Shown here: piece after piece, positions 16,038 through 27,000 of the stretch
Position numbering within the stretch: the stretch's first letter is position 1
How the letters are laid out: each line of letters starts with the position of its first letter
Translations under genes and position numbers: made by a program
Assembly (NCBI GenBank): GCA_965120375.1
Contig: CBCPMW010000001.1
Span: 1 to 32,095 of the forward strand
DNA length: 32,095 nt
Source: CASPLG01 sp965120375
Lineage (GTDB): Bacteria; Bacillota; Clostridia; Oscillospirales; Acutalibacteraceae
Direction of reading: 5' to 3'
The notes under the pieces: model-generated
What the model was told of the DNA's origin: nothing
Database searches by the model: none
Seen by the model: the letters and a program-made list of their open reading frames with translations, nothing else

Positions 16038-17060
16038 TTAGCTAGAAAATTCTCTTAATTCTTTAACTAACTTATTTAGATTTTCAGGGACATGAGGTAT
16101 TTTGTCTAGAAGTTTACTTTCGATTAGTTCTAACATTACAGACGCGTAAAATTTGTCTATTTCTGGAATATTTAACCTATAATGTTTTGTTATGCACAAA
16201 CAGTAATCCAAAACAAAAACTAGATTATTTTTAAACTCGTTCTCAATATAAAAATCAACCAAGTACCGGCACCTTTTTATTGAGTCGGCAACTCTCTTTT
16301 CATATGAAACTGAGTTACCAGACGAATCTTCGTGCGATAAATAGTGATAATAAAATTTTGGAAGTGTAACTGTTAACTTGGATTTTGCAAGTATCATATT
16401 AACAAATAAGTTATCCTCACCATATTTTATGTCTTCTTTATAAAAAATATTATTATCAACCATTAAGGATTTTTTGAAAATTTTATTCCAAATGTAGCCG
16501 GAATTTATAGTAGTATCTTTTACAGCTTTAAACGGATCGTCGTATGTTTTGTTTTCAAGAAGAGTCCACTCTTTTCCAGATGGTTCATTTATATAATCGA
16601 AAACGACTATTTCTGCGCCCGTATTTGTTATAGTTTCTATGCACTTTTCATAAACATTCCTGTCAATCCAATCATCTGGATCAAAAAAATGTATGTATTC
16701 TCCAGTGCACGCTTCTATTCCAGTATTTCTAGCGGAAGAGACTCCCCCATTTTCTTTGTTTATAACTTTTATTTTGTTATTTTTTGCTGCGTATTCTTTT
16801 AAAATTTCAAGCGATTTATCATAAGACCCATCATTTACACAAATTATTTCATGAACCGAAGATTCTTGATCTAAAATTGAATCTAAACACTTCGGAAGAT
16901 ATTTTTCCACATTGTATATAGGTAAAACAACAGAAATTTTTGGATCTGGTTTTTTACTTGTAGTAGTTGTAGCGCGAGAATATAAACAAAAAATTCCAAG
17001 AATTGATAAAGATACTAACGAGAGAAAAATATATCTTTTGTTTTTGCTAATAAATTCCAA
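16038..17060 (-). CDS. Family 2 glycosyltransferase, membrane-anchored
   Basis: Paralogue of the next gene downstream, of similar length (340 residues). The N-terminus has a basic stretch (SKNKR) and a transmembrane helix (about 9-27), then a Thr-rich linker. The GT2 domain opens with ISVVLPIYNVEKYLPKCLDS. CVNDGSYDKS is the nucleotide-sugar site, GGVSSARNTGIE follows, and FFDPDDW is the DxD region (DPDD in place of the commoner DSDD). YGEDNLFVNMI is shared with the paralogue and with EpsH/WcaA-like transferases. The start is TTG 17060 with GGAG 8 nt upstream. Likely role: decoration of a surface glycan or protein. The acceptor is unknown, and no flippase or polymerase gene is nearby. Confidence 0.9.
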   Translation of the reverse strand: MEFISKNKRYIFLSLVSLSILGIFCLYSRATTTTSKKPDPKISVVLPIYNVEKYLPKCLDSILDQESSVHEIICVNDGSYDKSLEILKEYAAKNNKIKVINKENGGVSSARNTGIEACTGEYIHFFDPDDWIDRNVYEKCIETITNTGAEIVVFDYINEPSGKEWTLLENKTYDDPFKAVKDTTINSGYIWNKIFKKSLMVDNNIFYKEDIKYGEDNLFVNMILAKSKLTVTLPKFYYHYLSHEDSSGNSVSYEKRVADSIKRCRYLVDFYIENEFKNNLVFVLDYCLCITKHYRLNIPEIDKFYASVMLELIESKLLDKIPHVPENLNKLVKELREFSS

Positions 17061-17095
17061 AAAATCAACTCCAAATAGTTTTTATGTTATAAACA

Positions 17096-17124
17096 ATTTA
17101 ATGCAGAAATAATTCTAAAGTCAA
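17096..17124 (-). promoter_or_regulatory. Candidate promoter for the glycosyltransferase-yebC operon
   Basis: On the minus strand TTGACT (17124-17119) and TTAAAT (17101-17096) are 17 nt apart, about 35 nt before the start codon. The -35 box lies on one arm of an 8-bp inverted repeat (CTAAAGTC 17115-17122, GACTTTAG 17138-17145), which could be an operator. Confidence 0.45.
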
Positions 17125-17229
17125 TACTCTTTGTCGAGACTTTAGTTAAACTTGTAAGGATAAATGGTGCTTAAATAGGGAATTATAATAGAAAACAAGT
17201 AAAAAATTAAAAGGAAAGTGGAATTAAGT

Positions 17230-17673
17230 ATGGATGTAAATAAAAAAGAGTACGAGAAAATGTACAAAGAAGCTTCTCCTAAAAGTCCAATTTGGAAGGA
17301 TATGGCTTTAGCATTCATTTCAGGCGGGGTAATTTGCACTTTGGGTCAGATTATTATGAATGTTTACATGTCATTTGGAATAAGCCAAAAAGAAGCCAGG
17401 GTATTTGTTTCTGTAACTTTAATTTTTCTCGGGATACTTCTTACTGTACTGAAAGTATACGGAAAAATTGCAAAATATGCAGGGGCAGGAACTCTTGTAC
17501 CTATAACCGGGTTTGCTAATTCTGTAGTTTCGCCAGCTATAGAATTTAAAAGTGAAGGACAAATTTTAGGAACAGGGGCAAAAATGTTTACTATAGCAGG
17601 ACCAGTTATAGTTTACGGGATAATTTCGTCGGTAGTTTACGGAATAATAGTTTGGTGCTTTAAACTATACTAA
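17230..17673 (+). CDS. spoVAC: Stage V sporulation protein AC
   Basis: SpoVAC is an inner forespore membrane component of the SpoVA channel, which moves calcium-dipicolinate into the spore and out at germination; B. subtilis SpoVAC has mechanosensitive channel activity. The 147-residue protein is close to the usual 150. It begins with the typical helix (NKKEYEKMYKEASPKSP), then about four membrane segments with the family's most conserved stretch, AGAGTLVPITGFANSVVSPA (about residues 84-103), followed by EFKSEG and GAKMFTIAGPV. ATG 17230 is chosen over GTG 17218 because AAAGGAAAG is correctly spaced from it. Its usual partners spoVAD and spoVAE(b) do not follow; hpf does. A TATAATA at 17184-17190 may be part of its promoter, but I could not assign a sigma factor. 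Confidence 0.93.
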   Translation: MDVNKKEYEKMYKEASPKSPIWKDMALAFISGGVICTLGQIIMNVYMSFGISQKEARVFVSVTLIFLGILLTVLKVYGKIAKYAGAGTLVPITGFANSVVSPAIEFKSEGQILGTGAKMFTIAGPVIVYGIISSVVYGIIVWCFKLY

Positions 17674-17786
17674 ACTATTGAGAGTTTTGTTTGGGCTTTT
17701 ATGTAATTTTTATCATTTAAAATTTAATAGTATTTTTTATAGTTTTGTGATATCCTTGCGTCATAATATTTTTGGAGGGAATTGGC

Positions 17787-18317
17787 ATGGATGTCAAGTT
17801 GAATAGCTTAAAGGCTCATATCAGTGAACAATTTGAAAAGTTAGTTGAAAAGAAACTTGCAAGGTTTGATAATATTTTTGGAAAAGATACTCCTGCAAAT
17901 GTAAAAGTTACCATTGAAAAACATTGTCAAAACCTAGAAATTACTATACATCACAAATCTATAATTTATAGAGCAGAAGGGAAAAGCGAGGATATAAATA
18001 AATCGCTTGACATAGCTTTAAATTTAATTTCAAAAAATATCGAAAAACATAAAACAAAACTTGCAAGATCGCGTCATCTAGACATTCTGGATTTCATCGA
18101 GTATCAAGAGGACAACTTAGAAGATAAAAATGAAGAGTATAAAATAACTAAAAGAAAAACATTCACAGTAAAACCTTTAAGTACAGAAGAAGCAATACTT
18201 CAAATGAATCTTTTGGGTCACCATTTTTTTATTTTTAGAAACCAAAACACAAACGAAATAAATTTAATTTACAGAAGAAAAAATGAGACTTACGGACTTA
18301 TAGAACCGGGAAATTAA
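17787..18317 (+). CDS. hpf: Ribosome hibernation-promoting factor, long form
   Basis: Long HPF binds the decoding region of the 30S subunit with its N-domain and pairs two 70S ribosomes into inactive 100S dimers through its C-domain. The 176-residue protein has the N-terminal beta-alpha-beta fold (MDVKLNSLKAHISEQFEKLV to about residue 95), a charged linker (about 100-125), and the C-terminal dimerisation domain (FTVKPLSTEEAILQMNLLGH, then FFIFRNQNTNEINLIYRRK and YGLIEP). All the conserved C-domain landmarks are present. ATG 17787 has GGAGGG 7-8 nt upstream; the TTG at 17772 overlaps that site and is rejected. It sits behind spoVAC, which suits a stationary-phase or dormancy setting, though hpf is more often near secA or comF. 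Confidence 0.95.
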   Translation: MDVKLNSLKAHISEQFEKLVEKKLARFDNIFGKDTPANVKVTIEKHCQNLEITIHHKSIIYRAEGKSEDINKSLDIALNLISKNIEKHKTKLARSRHLDILDFIEYQEDNLEDKNEEYKITKRKTFTVKPLSTEEAILQMNLLGHHFFIFRNQNTNEINLIYRRKNETYGLIEPGN

Positions 18318-18413
18318 AGGAGTAATATAAAACTGGAAATGAAAGGAACTAGACTTTTTTAAATTTTATGCCTGGAAGAGAAAAAATTTTAGAGTATAAA
18401 TTAACAAGAAAGT

Positions 18414-20489
18414 TTAGTCTGTGAGATCTTTAAGGCAGAGGCACATTTTTTCAGCACTGCCTTTCGAAGATGTCAATAAATCTGCAAGGTGACTTCTATC
18501 GGAGTTAATTTTTTTGTCAAGTTCCCGGATGATTTCAGCTCTTTTTTGGGTAGTAAAAAGTAAAAAAGAACTGGAAGGGCTGCTTAAACTATTTAAATAT
18601 ATTGTAGAGAAGGCCTGAACTGTTACTAAAAATTTTAGTAAATCTTCTCCGGTTTTAACGTAGTCTTCTACGCTTTTTTCGTACTGGTCGCCGGCATTTT
18701 TCATAATCCAGCTTTTTACTTTTTTTGCCATGTCTTCTCCTGTCTTCTTACAGTCTTGAAGTTGGGTTGGTAGTCCATTTCTCCAAGGAGCACCCGTTGC
18801 TTTATACGATATACCGGGGGCTAAATTTCCTGCTGTACTTTTTAAAATGGCAGCATGATTTCTGGCTTCTTGGACTCGATTTCTTTCTTTTTGTAGATCG
18901 ATCTCTATCTCTTTTATTTCTTTCTCTAGACTGACAATTTGTATTTCTACATCCCGTAGTTTGTTAGAAGAATTAGATAAATTTTCTCGGTTTTTAGTTT
19001 TATCTTTTTCAAGTTCTTTTCCTGCAACACCTAATCCTAAAATGCTGTGTTGAGCGTCTTTAAGCTGCTCAAAGTAAGTTTTTCTCTTTTTCGAAATGTA
19101 ATTGAATCCGAGAAACCTAAGAAACCTTTCAAGAAAACTTAAAGGAAACTGGGATTTTTCGTAAGCTTCCTTTACTTCTATTTTAATAGAAGCTTTTCTT
19201 TTTTCTATGTCTTCTATCTGTGATTTTATGAGATTATATTCCTTTTCTAAATCTTTAATTTTATTCTCTAAATCGGTTTTTTCTTTTACAAAAGAATTTT
19301 TTTTCAGCTCAATTTCAAGGATAGCTTTTTCATGAACTGAAATCTTTCCTCGATTAGTTTCAGGATCGATCCAGCTTTTTGATATTATAAATTCTCCTGC
19401 AGATTCAAGTTCATTAGAAAAAATCTCAAAAGCTTCGGCGCCTTCCATTAACATTTTAGCACCTTCTTTTTTCATTCTTTCTGTTAAACCATGGAATTTA
19501 CATATGCTATAATTACATTTCTTTAGCTCTATTATAAAATCGCGATTTCTATTATTTTTTAAATGCTCTTCTAACTTCTCTAAAAAATCTTGTAAAGCCG
19601 GAGAGTAATCTCCTATTTGATGATAATTATCTTTCATGATCGAAAGTATTTTTCTAAATAAAGAGGTGTCCATACAGAGTCCATACCTATTTTTTGGATT
19701 CCTTCTAGTTTGTGGGAAAATTAACGATTCAGATATAGAGTCAAGTTTACAAGTTGCAGTTTCATCGATCTGTTTCATTAGCCTATCTAAGTTGTCTCCC
19801 TCCCATGCGGGAAGACCACTGACTTGATTACCTAATTTTTCTCGTTCGGATTCAATTGTCAGTATAGAATAACTGGTAATTCTATGAGTTATAGTTTCAA
19901 TTTGTTTTAGTTTTTCAGACTGCATGTTTTCAATGGGGGTTTTACAAAAATTCTTGAGTGAATTAAAAAAACTATTGAAAAGGGATAAATTTTCTAAAGA
20001 ATAATAGTTTCCGTAGACCTCATACGATTTTTTATTGTCTCTGTAAAACAAAATGTGCCTTTTTATTGAGTTTAAGACTGAAATTTTATCTGTATTTTTT
20101 TTAAAAGGATAATTTCTCGATCTAATTTCAGCAATTGAAAGAGAAGAAATTTCTTTAACCAGAGAAATTATTGAACTTTGGTTTCTTGAAAACAAAAATT
20201 CCCAAGACTGTTTTGTGATTTCGTATTTATTTCTAGCTTGTGTTATTTCAAGAAGTGCAAGCATTAAACATTTTTCAGAGGGAAGGTAATCTATCAGGCG
20301 TTTAGTGCTTTCTATTGCTTGTTTGAATTCACTTTTTTTACTGTTTTCGGTGGAGTTTTCAATAGCTTCTTTTACGTCAATAAACCATTCCTTGCTGCAT
20401 GGATGCCTGTGTCTACTTCGGCTAAATTCTGGAATATCTAGGGAAGGAAAAATCTCAATAATATTTTTAAAATCACTCAAAAATCCCAA
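18414..20489 (-). CDS. Large coiled-coil protein of unknown function (691 aa)
   Basis: I recognise no family. The N-terminal half (to about residue 350) is helical, with scattered aromatic and Cys residues and several Arg-rich spots such as SRSRHRHP. A long coiled coil spans about 385-445 (ELKKNSFVKEKTDLENKI onward) and resumes at about 495-550. Between them lies a short hydrophobic/basic stretch (FLERFLRFLGFNYISKKRK), perhaps membrane-associating. The C-terminal 140 residues are helical after a Gly/Pro-rich break (NLAPGISYKATGAPWRNG). There is no signal peptide. The start is probably TTG 20489, 8 nt after AGAGGTGAT; GTG 20498 overlaps that site. It has its own consensus promoter. A structural, secreted-effector-like or phage-remnant role cannot be distinguished. 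Confidence 0.8.
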   Translation of the reverse strand: MGFLSDFKNIIEIFPSLDIPEFSRSRHRHPCSKEWFIDVKEAIENSTENSKKSEFKQAIESTKRLIDYLPSEKCLMLALLEITQARNKYEITKQSWEFLFSRNQSSIISLVKEISSLSIAEIRSRNYPFKKNTDKISVLNSIKRHILFYRDNKKSYEVYGNYYSLENLSLFNSFFNSLKNFCKTPIENMQSEKLKQIETITHRITSYSILTIESEREKLGNQVSGLPAWEGDNLDRLMKQIDETATCKLDSISESLIFPQTRRNPKNRYGLCMDTSLFRKILSIMKDNYHQIGDYSPALQDFLEKLEEHLKNNRNRDFIIELKKCNYSICKFHGLTERMKKEGAKMLMEGAEAFEIFSNELESAGEFIISKSWIDPETNRGKISVHEKAILEIELKKNSFVKEKTDLENKIKDLEKEYNLIKSQIEDIEKRKASIKIEVKEAYEKSQFPLSFLERFLRFLGFNYISKKRKTYFEQLKDAQHSILGLGVAGKELEKDKTKNRENLSNSSNKLRDVEIQIVSLEKEIKEIEIDLQKERNRVQEARNHAAILKSTAGNLAPGISYKATGAPWRNGLPTQLQDCKKTGEDMAKKVKSWIMKNAGDQYEKSVEDYVKTGEDLLKFLVTVQAFSTIYLNSLSSPSSSFLLFTTQKRAEIIRELDKKINSDRSHLADLLTSSKGSAEKMCLCLKDLTD

Positions 20490-20572
20490 TTTTATCACCT
20501 CTTTTCTCTATAGCATTATTTTCAATTTCCGATGAAGGGGCACTGTGTTAAAAACCGAGTAAATATATAGTG

Positions 20573-20601
20573 ACTATACCGCAAAATTTATATTTTGTCA
20601 A
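20573..20601 (-). promoter_or_regulatory. Sigma-A promoter for the 691-aa coiled-coil gene
   Basis: On the minus strand a perfect TTGACA (20601-20596) and TATAGT (20578-20573) are 17 nt apart. The -10 box is part of a 13-bp palindrome, and another palindrome lies just upstream of the -35 box, so repressor binding is plausible. Confidence 0.7.
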
Positions 20602-20822
20602 CGCATAAAATATGCAGTATATATAAAACTTTATAAAATATTGATCAAAAACACAAAATTTTCTTTAAAATTAATATTTATTTATAAATAAATTTAAATT
20701 TTCATTTGCAAAAAAGCTGTTAAATAGCTTGCCCTAAAGTGCAGGAAAATATGATAAAATTCCAAAATTTCAAAAGAAAATTTAGTAAATTAAAGATGTA
20801 AATTTAACTTAAAAAAACAAAC

Positions 20823-20864
20823 ATAACTTTTACAATTGTTTCTAGAGACAATTGTAAAAGTTAT
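20823..20864. repeat. 42-bp near-perfect palindrome
   Basis: Two perfect 17-bp arms (ATAACTTTTACAATTGT and its reverse complement) enclose an 8-nt centre, TTCTAGAG, which is itself almost symmetrical. Read on the minus strand it is followed by a T-rich run (20822-20807), so it could terminate antisense transcripts. Otherwise it may be an operator or an RNA hairpin. Confidence 0.85.
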
Positions 20865-20970
20865 TAATATATACAAAAAATATAAAAATTTTTTAAATGA
20901 ATAATTTCCTAAAAGTGTGCGACTTCAGATGATAAATAACAAAAAATTTATAAATAATTATAAAATATTA

Positions 20971-20999
20971 TTGAAAATATTACAGAGAGTTGTTATAAT
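20971..20999 (+). promoter_or_regulatory. Sigma-A promoter for the giant surface protein gene
   Basis: TTGAAA (20971-20976) and a perfect TATAAT (20994-20999) are 17 nt apart. Transcription would start near 21006, giving a leader of about 38 nt that contains AGGAGGGG before the ATG. Confidence 0.75.
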
Positions 21000-21043
21000 A
21001 GATAAAAGCTATGAAATTTTCTTCTTAGGAGGGGACTTCGTTA

Positions 21044-24000
21044 ATGGATGTAAAAGTTGGACAAAAAAATATAGCAAAAAAAGTGTATATAATTCTGCTT
21101 TTGATATCATTTTTTTCTGCATTTATGGTTATGGGTTTTGCAAGTGCTCAGAATAATGGCGGCGAAAATATAAACCTTTCCGTGCCTTATATTGAAGGTG
21201 TTGATTTTTATGAAGTAGACAATGAAAAAGGTGACCTTCAAAAAATTGAAATTAAATATACGAAAAAAGTAATTTCTTTTAGTAAAGATGAAGTCTTAAA
21301 CCTTAAAGTTAAAATTGACAATGATAAATATTATTCTGGTGAGGATAGAAAGGCTCAACCTAGGTATGGTCTAAAAGATCCGGAATTTTTTGCAGAGAAC
21401 CTTGAAATTGAAAATAGTCTTGATGATTCAAATTTTTGGAATCTAAAAATTAAGCCAAATACTAAAAATGTAGGAAAAATCAATAAGCTAAAGTTGAATT
21501 TATCTGAGCGGAAAACATTATTTTTAAATTTTTTAGAGTCGAAGTCGGTTAAGTTTCTCTCTTTGCAAAATAAAGTTTTAAGCAACAAAGCTGAGGCTGT
21601 ACTTTTAGGAAAAAGTTTTGATTTCAAAATAGAGCTTGATAAATCTGGAATTTATATAGATGACTATGAAAATTTTAAAATATCGACTGGGAAAAATGAG
21701 TATAGCATAATTAGTATTGAAGAAAAAGAATCGAAGTTAGTTTACACCGTAAGATTAAATGAGGTTTTGGAAAGTGCAAGTATCGACATAAAGATGCTTT
21801 TTAAAATAAAGTTCCCTGAAATTGAAGGACTTGAGTATAGTGAAAATGAAAATTTTTCTGATATTTTTGAAAAAGATGCAGAAAAACTTTTTGTTGTTGG
21901 TTCTGCTTACACTTTTTATGTAAAAATAGCAGATACAGTTTCTTTAAATTCAGAAGATCCAGAGATTTCTTTTTCGTGCGGCTCGAATGAAGTTTACACA
22001 GAAAATATATATGAAAACGGAGTGAAATCTAGAAAATATAAAGTAGTTATAAAAAATATAAATGATAATTCTTCCGTTATTAGCAGTGACTTTTTTAAAA
22101 TTTATTTCCCGGATAAAGCGGGAATAAAATACTTTGATGGATCTGGTGAAATAAAAGATGAAGTGTCATATAAACTTGTAGGGAAAAATTCAGAATATAA
22201 TTTTAGTGCGGTTTTAGATTCAAATTTAGCTTTAAGTGGAGTTTCTTTTTTGTCAAGTGGTTCTCAAATTGATCAGTGGCAAGATGAAAGTTACTCTGAG
22301 TTTGATGACGATGATTTTGGGAAAATAAAATATAATGTTCGTCTGTTTAATATAAACCAGGATACTAAACTTGAAATTAGCCAGAAAACTGTGCGATTTA
22401 ATCACTATAATGGAGTAAAATATTTTGACATTGATAAAATGGAAATTACTCAAGAAGTAGATTATTTAATTATAAGCAAAGGAGGAAGTTTTACTTTTTA
22501 TGTTGCATTCGATAAAAATGAAATAGAAACAGGTGAAAATTTACAATTTTTCGATTTAAATGCCGGTGAAAACGAAAATATTATAATGTCTACTCAGCAT
22601 GATTTTCAGCTGGAAGACTATAAAGTTTTTAAAGTTCAAATCCTTGATGTAAAAAGTTCATTTACCGTTGAAATTCCTGAAATTTTAGATGTTTTTATTG
22701 ATTATAATTATTTGAACGTAGAGTTTTTTAAACCAGATGAAATTACTAAAGAAATCTCGGATCAAAAACTAGAACTTGAATCTAAAGGTGGAAAACTTAA
22801 AATTTTAAAAGGTTCAGATTTTGGTTTTTGGGTAAAGATTAAGTTTTCAGACCTTGTTGGAATGAAACAAAGTATCGTTGATACAATTAAATTTTCATTT
22901 GGACAAGAAAATCCTACTTTTATAGACAGATACTATATAGACGAATTTAACTATGTTAACTATTTTGTGAAGACTGAAATAAACAAAAGTTGCAGTATGA
23001 ATATAGAAAACGGTTGTATAATTGAAGTTCAAGATAGAGATAAAGATTTTTTAAGAAGTAAACAAAAAGCTGTTGCTGGAAGTGGAAAATATACTTTTTC
23101 ATTAGAGGACGAAGAGATTGTTTTTCCTAGATTTATGGTAGACGGTAAAGAAGTACAGGCAAAAAACGTACAGCAAAGCGGAACTTCTTATACAGTTTAT
23201 GGAATGGATAAGACTTCTAGGTTAGCGGTACTTGTAGCTGATATAACTTATGAGACAGGACTTGACCTAGATACAAATTACTATACTGTTGAGTTAAAAA
23301 CATCTAGTGACTCTTCTAGTAAAGATTTTGATGAAGCAGCTAATAATGCGTCTAGTGACGTAGCTAGTGCACCTGAGGAATCAGACAGTGGAGTATCTGG
23401 CGGTACAACTGGTGATGTATCTAGTGATTTAACTAGTGATGCAACTGATGAAGTGGTTAGTGATTCATCTAATTCTTCATCCTCTGTGGTAAGTTCTGGA
23501 ACGGTGACTGCGGTAGTGGGATCAACTTTAAATTTTGAAGTTAAAATAAAGGATAATGAAAACTTTAAAATTAGTGAAAATCTTGCTAAAAATATAAAGT
23601 TTGGATGCGGGGACAACGAAACTACTGTTAACAGTTACTCTTATAACAGTAATTTATCTGCTTGGGTTTTCAATGTGTCTGTAGAGGTTAGTTGTGATGC
23701 AGATTTTAGAGTTAAGAAAAATATTTCTTTTACAGAAAATGATCAAGTGTCATATTACAATGCAACATACACGGATGGATCTGGTCAGTCAAATTTTGAG
23801 ATAGTTTCTGAGATGTCCAAAAGTTCATATAATGTAAAATCTTTGCCGGGAGCTATATATTTAGATTTTTCTGTGGAAGTTGACAGTAACACCACTATAA
23901 GGGACGTACAAAGTTTTGTTAAAGCCGATACCGCCGAAGTTGAATTTTTATACGACAGCGCAAATCCTGACGGATCCATTACTTTTTCCGATCCAAATTC

Positions 24001-27000
24001 AAAATGTAAGGACGGAAAACGGTATATTTGCTGTAGAATTTCTGAAGTTTCAGATGACGTTACTATAATTCCGAATGTTTCAACTACAACTGTAAATTTA
24101 CCTGACGTTCCTGGTGTAGTTTACTACGAAAATAGAACTGAAGACGGAAAATTTGAGTCTGAAATAACAGATAAAAAGATAGTTTTAGGTGGAGCTGACA
24201 CTGATTATAAGTTTTATGTTTATTTTGATGGAATTTCAAAGGGAAGTATCTGGAGCAATTCCCAAGATATGCCGATTTCAGTCGATTCAAGTTATGATGA
24301 TTATTCAGTTGTAACACTTTTTACAGAAGGTGTTGTAAAAACCGGGACATATACTTTGAAACTTGCAGTTGAAGATAAAAAAGTTTCAGTAAATTTTCCA
24401 GACATCAGTTTTTATACGCCGTATTTTGTTTGTTCTGTAAATGAAGAAGATTATGATGACATAAATGACTCCACTTTGCAGATGTCTTACGGATCAGAAT
24501 TTAGTTTGAAACTTGCATTTGAGGATGGAGTTGAAAGCTGCAATGATATATATACAATACCGTATAAAAGTCTTGCTTTAAAAATTTATAGAGTAAATTC
24601 TGGTTCGGGTTCCTATGAAAAAGGCGATCTTCTTAAAACTATAAGTTTTGAGGCTGTATCAGGATCTACAAGTGAATACATAGAGGCTTATGTTGAATAT
24701 GAAACTGAAGAATTTTACTATCCGGTTGAAGATGTTATTATTGAATTTGATGGACTGCCGGAAGATAAACATAGTGCTACGATAGTTTCGTCAGATAATA
24801 CATTTTTGGATAGTAGCACTGAAATATCGAGCATTGTATCTTTGTATCAAGTAAAATCAGTAGACTCTTCGACAGGTGAAATAATAGAAGAAGAAATTTC
24901 TTATTCTCAGCAAAACGGAGGGTACCAAATTACAGATATCTTGCATGGAGATGATATAAAGTTCAGATTTAAGTTTAAAGATTCAGAAAATGAAGAAGGG
25001 AGAAAATATAATAGATCCGATGTAGTTTTTAAATTAGAGGGAAATGGAGCTGATTCTGGAATTTTAAGCCCGGATGATGACGGGATTTATACTTTTACGG
25101 TTGAAGAAGATGCAAAAGTTATTTTGTCTGGGATTGAACCGAATTCTTATAGTGTAAGTTTCTCGAGTCTGCCAAGTACTACAGTAAAGTACGCAATTGA
25201 TAAAACTGACCCTCAAGACAGTGATTTTGAGATTTCATCCGATGGGAATATTCTTGTGGGATACGGAAAAAGTATAAATATGAAAATTTCGTCAAATGAT
25301 TCGGAAAAAGATTGTATAAAGAAGATTTATGCAAAATATACTGAATCTGATAAAACAGAAGTTAAGTATGAAACGGATTTAGCTCAAGAAAAAGAAGTAG
25401 ATGTAAAGCTAGATAGTGTTACAGAAAATATAGATATGGAAGTTTCTGTCAAAGGTCAGGAACTTCAGATTAAGTTTTCTGTCCGGGAAATTGCAAAGGA
25501 TAGTTCAGAGGCTTTAACATATCCAAATATAGAAAAAATGTACATTTATGAAAACGATACAAATAAAACACTAAACAGCGATTCCAATTCCTCAAATAGT
25601 GATGATTCATTTACTTACATTGTCGAAAAAGGAAAAAATCTAGAATTCAGATTAGATCTTGACTATAAATATAACAAATCGGACCTTTCAGTTTCTTATA
25701 GACCAGGACTTGATAGCACTACAGGATCCAGTACAAATATTAGTCCAAGTGGAAATCTTTATACTCTAAAAAAAGTGCAAGATTCAGGACGAATTTTAAT
25801 TGATGGTTTAGAAATAAATACTTACAATGTAAATTTTCCAACTCCAACTCAGGAAATGAGTTTTAGAAAAGTAACTGTCGATGAAAATGGAGAACAGACA
25901 GAAAGTTTAGTTACTTTAAGTGGAGACATCAGTGTTGATCACGGAAGTACTTTCAGATTTAAGCCGGTACTTGGTGACGGCTACTCTTTATCGGGGGATT
26001 CCGTAAAAGCAAATGGAACTTCCTTAAAATTAAAAAGTGGTTACTATGAATTGGAAAATATATCGGGGGATATATATATAACAACAGAATCTCTAAATAA
26101 GAGTAAATATACAGTTACTTTCCCGTCGACAGTCGAGGGTGTTACATTCGTCGACTCGTCTGGGAACTATATAACTTCTGTCGAAAAAGGCTATGGAGAG
26201 TCGATGAGTTTTAAAATTATAATTGACGAATTGTATCAGCTAAGCAGTAGTAGTATGCAGGTTTATGCAGTGCCGTCGTATATAGATTGGGAGGATTCCG
26301 ACTATAATATTTCGTCTATAAATTCAGGGGCAATAGAACTTTTTATTGATAGTGCTAAAAATTATAAAATAAATTCTGTAGAAGATAACTATACAATAGT
26401 GGTAATAGGAGTTGAAAAAAATAAATACTTTATAGATTTACCGATTGAGCAAGATGGAGTAATATTTGAAGTACCTGTAAGAGACGAATCAGGGCAAGTT
26501 ACTATGACTGAAGTAACTGAAAGTAATGAAAATGATATATCAGTTGCAACTTATGGAGGAAGCTTTACATTCAATGTCGTAGCAGAAAACGGATATGATA
26601 TTTCAGAAGTTGTAGTAAAAGCTTTAGTAACTGGGGAAACGATAGAAGAAGAAGTTGAAAAGATGGCGTCTGGATACATAATAGACGATATTACTCAAGA
26701 AATGACAGTAAAAATTGAAAATGTAAAAAGAAAAAGTCACAACATAGCTTTGTCTGGTGAAAATATACTTTTCTACGAAACATCTATATCAGCAGACACT
26801 ATTGACTCTGGAACTGTAGAGCATGAAGTTGGAGAGTTTAGTTTTTATGCAAGTGCAGAAAGTGGATATGTTATAGATTCAGATTCTTTTTCAGTCGATG
26901 TAGAGCCTGAAGGTGCTGCAAAAGTGGAAATTCCGAATATTAATAGCGATGGAGAATTAGAAGGACTTATTGTGCTAAAAGAAGTTACATCAGATATAAA

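Larger units (their letters stand above)
20503..21043. other. 540-bp AT-rich divergent regulatory region
   Basis: No gene is visible. It holds a promoter for each flanking gene, two 13-bp palindromes around the minus-strand promoter (TATAGTGACTATA at 20566-20578 and GCATAAAATATGC at 20603-20615), and a 42-bp near-perfect palindrome in the middle. An open frame from 20917 runs out of frame into the large gene's start and is not supported. Confidence 0.7.

Noticed and set aside
20917..21156. 79-codon frame overlapping the start of the giant gene
   Set aside because: It is the +1 shadow of the signal peptide region, with no ribosome binding site of its own.
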